Position numbers and translations under genes: made by a program. DNA of 64,000 nt from Halobiforma lacisalsi AJ5 (GTDB taxonomy: Archaea > Halobacteriota > Halobacteria > Halobacteriales > Natrialbaceae): positions 3,100,001 through 3,164,000 of the forward strand of contig NZ_CP019285.1 in NCBI RefSeq assembly GCF_000226975.2. Direction: 5' to 3'. Position 1 is the first letter of the stretch. Each line of letters begins with the position of its first letter. Positions 60,665 to 64,000 of the stretch are shown here, one piece after another. The notes beneath the pieces are model-generated. The model saw nothing but the letters and a program-made list of their open reading frames with translations. It searched no databases and was not told where the DNA came from.

Positions 60665-60979
60665 ATGCTTTCCCTCGCTGCCGCGAGAGCCGTGACCGCG
60701 ACGGTGCTGTACCACGGCTACGAGGGGACCCAGGGGTTGACCGGGTTCCCGAACACGGGGACCTGGCTGATTTTCGCGGTGATTCTGGTGCCGATCTACG
60801 TCATGGTGATCGCGTGGTTCGTCGGGACCCCGCGGCACACCAAGACCGGACTGCTCGGCGTCACCTACCTCGTCGGTCTGACCTCGGGGATGTGGATCAG
60901 CATGTTCTTCCTGACCGTCATCATCGGCATCGTCTTCTACGGCGGCGCGCCGGAGCCGATCGGGGCGACCGGTCCGTAG
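60665..60979 (+). CDS. Second copy of the small membrane protein
   Basis: It is 104 residues and closely matches the first copy over the whole membrane part, with VLYHGYEGTQGLTGFPNTGTWLIFAVIL and EPIGATGP, and DNA identity is high there. Only the first 12 or so residues differ. It stands alone, 181 bases after the operon, so it may have its own control. Tandem duplication is likely. Confidence 0.72.
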   Translation: MLSLAAARAVTATVLYHGYEGTQGLTGFPNTGTWLIFAVILVPIYVMVIAWFVGTPRHTKTGLLGVTYLVGLTSGMWISMFFLTVIIGIVFYGGAPEPIGATGP

Positions 60980-61112
60980 TCTCCGAGAGCCGCTCGTTAC
61001 GAGCCGCGCTGACCGTCCGCTATCCCGTTTCGAAACCGTCTCCGTCCCGCTACGGGGCGGAACCATCACACGTATCCCCGTCGACCCCGTTCGCTCTAGG
61101 TAACGACGCAGC

Positions 61113-62204
61113 ATGAGTATCACAGAACACGAACTCAAGATCAAACTCGAGGAGATCGAGGATCCCGACATCGGCGAGGACATCGTCACCCTCGGGTTAG
61201 TCAACGACGTCGTGATCGACGACGAGACCGCCCGCATCTCGCTCGCGCTCAACGCTCCCTACGCGCCCTCCGAGATGGAACTCGGCAACCGGGTGCGTGA
61301 AGTCTGTGACGAGGTCGGCCTCGAGGCCGACCTCCGGGCCCACGTCGGCCAGGAACACGGCTTCGACGACGAAGTGCTGCCCCGCGTTCGCAATGTGATC
61401 GCCGTCTCCTCCGGGAAGGGTGGCGTCGGCAAGACCACGGTCGCCGCGAACCTCGCGGCCGGCCTCGAGAAACGCGGCGCGATGGTCGGCCTGCTCGACG
61501 CCGACATCCACGGCCCGAACATCCCGAAGATCCTGCCGGTCGAGGGCGAACCGGGCGTGATGCCCAACGAGGACATCGTCCCGCCCCGCTCGGACGGCGT
61601 CCGCGTCATCAGCATGGGCTTCATGACCGAGGAGGACGACGACCCCGCGATCCTCCGTGGGCCGATGGTCAACAAGTTCATGATGAAGTTCCTCGAGGGC
61701 GTCGAGTGGGGTCGCCTCGACTACCTCGTGGTCGACCTGCCGCCGGGGACCGGCGACGCGACGCTGAACCTCCTGCAGTCGATGCCCGTCACGGGATCGG
61801 TCGTCGTCACGACGCCCCAGGAGATGGCGCTCGAGGACACCCGCAAGGGAGTCCAGATGTTCAACAAGCACGACACGCCCGTCCTGGGCGTCGTCGAGAA
61901 CATGAGTTCGTTCGTCTGTCCGTCCTGTGGCGACCAGCACGGCCTGTTCGGGACCGACGGTGCGGACGACATCGTCGACCGGTACGACGTGCCCCTGCTG
62001 GGCAAGATCCCGATCCACCCGGACTTCGGCGCGGACGGGAGCGAGGGACCGATCGTCAAGGACGACGACAGCGAGGTCCAGGAGCCGGTCGAGAACGTGG
62101 TCGCCGAGATCGCCGACCGGATCGGCGAGGCCAACCGTCGCACGGTCGCCGAGCACACCTCGGACGAACCGGCGGACGTTCTGCCGACCGAGACCGAGGA
62201 CTGA
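61113..62204 (+). CDS. Mrp/NBP35-family Fe-S carrier ATPase
   Basis: An N-terminal MIP18/DUF59 domain (residues 1-85) precedes the P-loop ATPase. The deviant Walker A SGKGGVGKTT lies at residues 100-109, and the cluster-binding CPSC is at 269-272. Mrp proteins assemble or transfer [4Fe-4S] clusters, which is suggestive next to a four-cluster Fe-S protein, although Mrp is a general housekeeping factor. The 363-residue length is normal. It is leaderless or has a short leader. Confidence 0.92.
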   Translation: MSITEHELKIKLEEIEDPDIGEDIVTLGLVNDVVIDDETARISLALNAPYAPSEMELGNRVREVCDEVGLEADLRAHVGQEHGFDDEVLPRVRNVIAVSSGKGGVGKTTVAANLAAGLEKRGAMVGLLDADIHGPNIPKILPVEGEPGVMPNEDIVPPRSDGVRVISMGFMTEEDDDPAILRGPMVNKFMMKFLEGVEWGRLDYLVVDLPPGTGDATLNLLQSMPVTGSVVVTTPQEMALEDTRKGVQMFNKHDTPVLGVVENMSSFVCPSCGDQHGLFGTDGADDIVDRYDVPLLGKIPIHPDFGADGSEGPIVKDDDSEVQEPVENVVAEIADRIGEANRRTVAEHTSDEPADVLPTETED

Positions 62205-62314
62205 TCCGCGCCGGTTTTCCTCTCTTTCGCTCCGACCGGTCAGCCTGCCGTTCCGGCTCGCCAGGACTGCGAACGGAGGCGTTTTGCCCCTCGTCGTCGA
62301 AGATAGCCACGGCC

Positions 62315-62680
62315 ATGTCATCCGATAGCGATTCCGACGGCGACACGGGACTCGACGAGTACGCCGCCGCGCTTGCCGACCCCGGACTCGAGCCGGGCGA
62401 CGGCGAGGTCGAAACCGCGGAACTGGTCGTCACCGACGACGTGCTCGTCAAGGCGTTTGCGCTCGGCCCAGGCGCGGAACTCGAGGCTCACGATCACCCC
62501 GACAGCACGAACGTCTTCCACGTGCTCGAGGGGACGGTCACGGTCGTTCGCGGAGAAGACGAGGAGGCGATCGAGGCGCCGGGCGTGGTCCGCCACGATC
62601 GGGGCGTCCCCCACGGGGCGCGAAACGAGACCGAGGAGACGGTGATATTCACGGCGAGTCTGTGTCCGTTGCCGTCCTGA
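62315..62680 (+). CDS. Single-domain cupin protein
   Basis: The 121-residue protein has the cupin-2 barrel: LGPGAELEAHDHPDSTNVFHVLEGTVTVV carries the first HxH and Glu, and GVVRHDRGVPHGARNETEE carries the last His. A metal site is likely. The first 25 residues are Ser/Asp-rich. The substrate is unknown. It stands between Mrp and the substrate-binding protein. Confidence 0.85.
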   Translation: MSSDSDSDGDTGLDEYAAALADPGLEPGDGEVETAELVVTDDVLVKAFALGPGAELEAHDHPDSTNVFHVLEGTVTVVRGEDEEAIEAPGVVRHDRGVPHGARNETEETVIFTASLCPLPS

Positions 62681-62826
62681 TCGTTCGCTCGCGCTATCCT
62701 TTCGCTTCGGGCCTCGCGACCGCTCTTCAGTCTCGTCGAAAGCGGTAACTTTCGACCGAATCCCCGAGCGGAGGCGAGCGTCACCACCTTCAGCGCCGCT
62801 TTGACCCGGTGGCGAGAGGAACGGGT

Positions 62827-64000
62827 ATGGAACGAGAACGATCCGGGCGGGACGATCGGTCACGGTCCCCTCTCGAGCGTGGAGACGGCAACGGCGACGA
62901 CGGTACCGGGCTCTCGCGGCGAAGCGTGCTCGAAACCGCCGGCGTGGCGGGCGCGGGCGTCGGCCTCTCGGCCGTCGCCGGCTGTCTGGGCGGCGCCGTC
63001 GGGGGCTCCGAGACGATCACTGTCGACTACCATCCCTACTACAGCGAGGCCTTCTCCGCGCTGGTGATCCGCCACGGCGAACTGTGGGAGAAACACCTCC
63101 CGGACGGGTACGACGTCGAGTGGCACGCCGTGTTGCAGGGTGCCCCGACGGTCAACCGGCTCATCTCCGGCCAGACGGACCTGGGGTACATGGGCGATAA
63201 CCCGGCGATCATCGCCGCGGCGAACGACGACACGCCGATCCGGATCGTCGGGCTGAGCGGCTACTCGATGGGCCAGCAGGGCAACCTCTGTGTCGTCCAC
63301 GAGGACGCCGACCTCGAGTCCGCGGCGGATCTGGACGGCCGCGAGGTCAACGTCACCCAGGGGACGCTCTCGCATCGGTTCCTGCTGACCGTCCTCGAGC
63401 AGGAGGACATCGAGGTGACGATCAGGGACCAGGACATCAACACGATCGTCACGAACTTACGCGAGGGGTCGATCGACGTCGCCTTCGGCTGGGAGCCGTC
63501 GATGGCCCGCGTCGTCGATCAGGCCTCGTCCGGCCGGTACCTGTTCACCGGCGCCGACTACGACGAACCCGACCTCGGGGCGCTCGTCATGCCCGACTCG
63601 CTGATCGAGGACCGACCCGAGGTCGCGAAGGGGTGGCTGAAGGCCGAACTCGAGGCCAAACACCTGCTCGCGACCGAACCCGACCGTGCGCTGGATCTGG
63701 GTATGGAGGAGTCAGAACTGAGCCGCGACCTCGAGCGCGAGACGGTCCGGACGACGCTGTACGAGAACCTCGAGGTCAACCCCGGGGTCGACCGACAGCG
63801 GTTCTACACCGATTTCTCCGCGGTCGGGCCGGCCCAGGACCTGCTCACCGACACCGGCCCCGAGTTCCTGCTCGAGGAGGCCGAGGTGATCGATCGGACG
63901 CCGCCGAGCGATCGGTACGACACGAATCTGCTGTCGGAGGCGGCCGACGACCTCGAGTCCGAGGTCGACTGGAACCCCCGCCGTGCGGGTGACCGATCGT
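62827..64000 (+). CDS. ABC-type substrate-binding lipoprotein (SsuA/NrtA/TauA class), partial
   Basis: The frame runs off the right edge after 391 codons. The N-terminal signal has LSRRSVLETAGVAGAGVGLSAVAGC (Tat and lipobox). The mature chain has the NMT1/SsuA pattern: ITVDYHPYYSEAFSALVIR, DLGYMGDNPAIIAAAN, LDGREVNVTQGTLSHRFLL and FGWEPSMARVVDQ. Members bind sulfonates, nitrate, taurine or pyrimidines. The substrate cannot be read from sequence, though nitrate or nitrite uptake would fit the neighbouring island. The permease and ATPase presumably lie beyond the window. Confidence 0.88.
   Translation, partial: MERERSGRDDRSRSPLERGDGNGDDGTGLSRRSVLETAGVAGAGVGLSAVAGCLGGAVGGSETITVDYHPYYSEAFSALVIRHGELWEKHLPDGYDVEWHAVLQGAPTVNRLISGQTDLGYMGDNPAIIAAANDDTPIRIVGLSGYSMGQQGNLCVVHEDADLESAADLDGREVNVTQGTLSHRFLLTVLEQEDIEVTIRDQDINTIVTNLREGSIDVAFGWEPSMARVVDQASSGRYLFTGADYDEPDLGALVMPDSLIEDRPEVAKGWLKAELEAKHLLATEPDRALDLGMEESELSRDLERETVRTTLYENLEVNPGVDRQRFYTDFSAVGPAQDLLTDTGPEFLLEEAEVIDRTPPSDRYDTNLLSEAADDLESEVDWNPRRAGDRS

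Overview
This window comes from a haloarchaeon (class Halobacteria). The DNA is GC-rich and the predicted proteins are strongly acidic. Archaeal TATA boxes lie about 26-28 bases upstream of many start codons, so many messages look leaderless. Genes present include TFB, RpoL, Dph2, a salactin-type actin, halocyanin-like blue copper proteins, a ba3-type oxidase, PGF-CTERM surface proteins, and many Tat lipoproteins. The genus cannot be fixed from sequence reading alone.

Layout. (1) 1-1508: a truncated transposase and a dyad-rich remnant. (2) 1509-14437: a HisG-like paralog, an acidic coiled-coil protein, a metallo-beta-lactamase-fold hydrolase, a double winged-helix regulator, Dph2, a membrane protein next to a salactin-like filament protein, a METTL5-type methyltransferase, and a four-gene ba3 oxidase operon (cbaDBAE). 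(3) 14455-27064: a MacB/FtsX-type ABC exporter, a rhomboid protease, RpoL, HisF, exported lipoproteins and an IS1341-type TnpB element. (4) 27334-42182: a dispersed menaquinone locus (menF-menD, menB, menA-menC-menE), interrupted by J-domain, PGF-CTERM and DyP-like/P19-like exported genes. (5) 42235-47615: an NRDE protein, a winged-helix gene behind a very short upstream ORF, a formate/nitrite-type transporter with an unusual leader, gatCA, a TFB and a small zinc protein. (6) 48142-60979: a respiratory copper/denitrification island. (7) 61113-64000: an Mrp-type Fe-S carrier, a cupin and a substrate-binding lipoprotein that runs off the window.

The island is the most interesting part. It holds two copies of a halocyanin-like gene plus nirK, a Sco1-TlpA-CcdA copper/thiol maturation operon between them, an alpha/beta hydrolase, three DUF2249 genes and an HTH_10 regulator. 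It also holds a four-cluster Fe-S protein with an NrfD-type quinol-binding membrane protein and two small membrane proteins, but no molybdopterin subunit. A shared inverted repeat, CGAA-N4-TTCG (one site carries one mismatch), lies upstream of most transcription units, suggesting one regulon. I infer that the NrfC/NrfD-like pair could pass electrons from menaquinol to extracellular blue copper proteins and NirK. The upstream men genes would supply the quinone and the Sco/TlpA/CcdA genes would build the copper centres.

The two nirK-halocyanin copies share a 245-bp stretch with no differences, which points to recent gene conversion. The halocyanin-like proteins have Asn where the copper-binding Met is expected. 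A third finding is a three-gene exported operon inside the men locus: a DyP-like protein without its distal Asp, a P19-like protein, and a cohesin-like PGF-CTERM protein. A fourth is a structured, possibly switching leader upstream of the FNT transporter.
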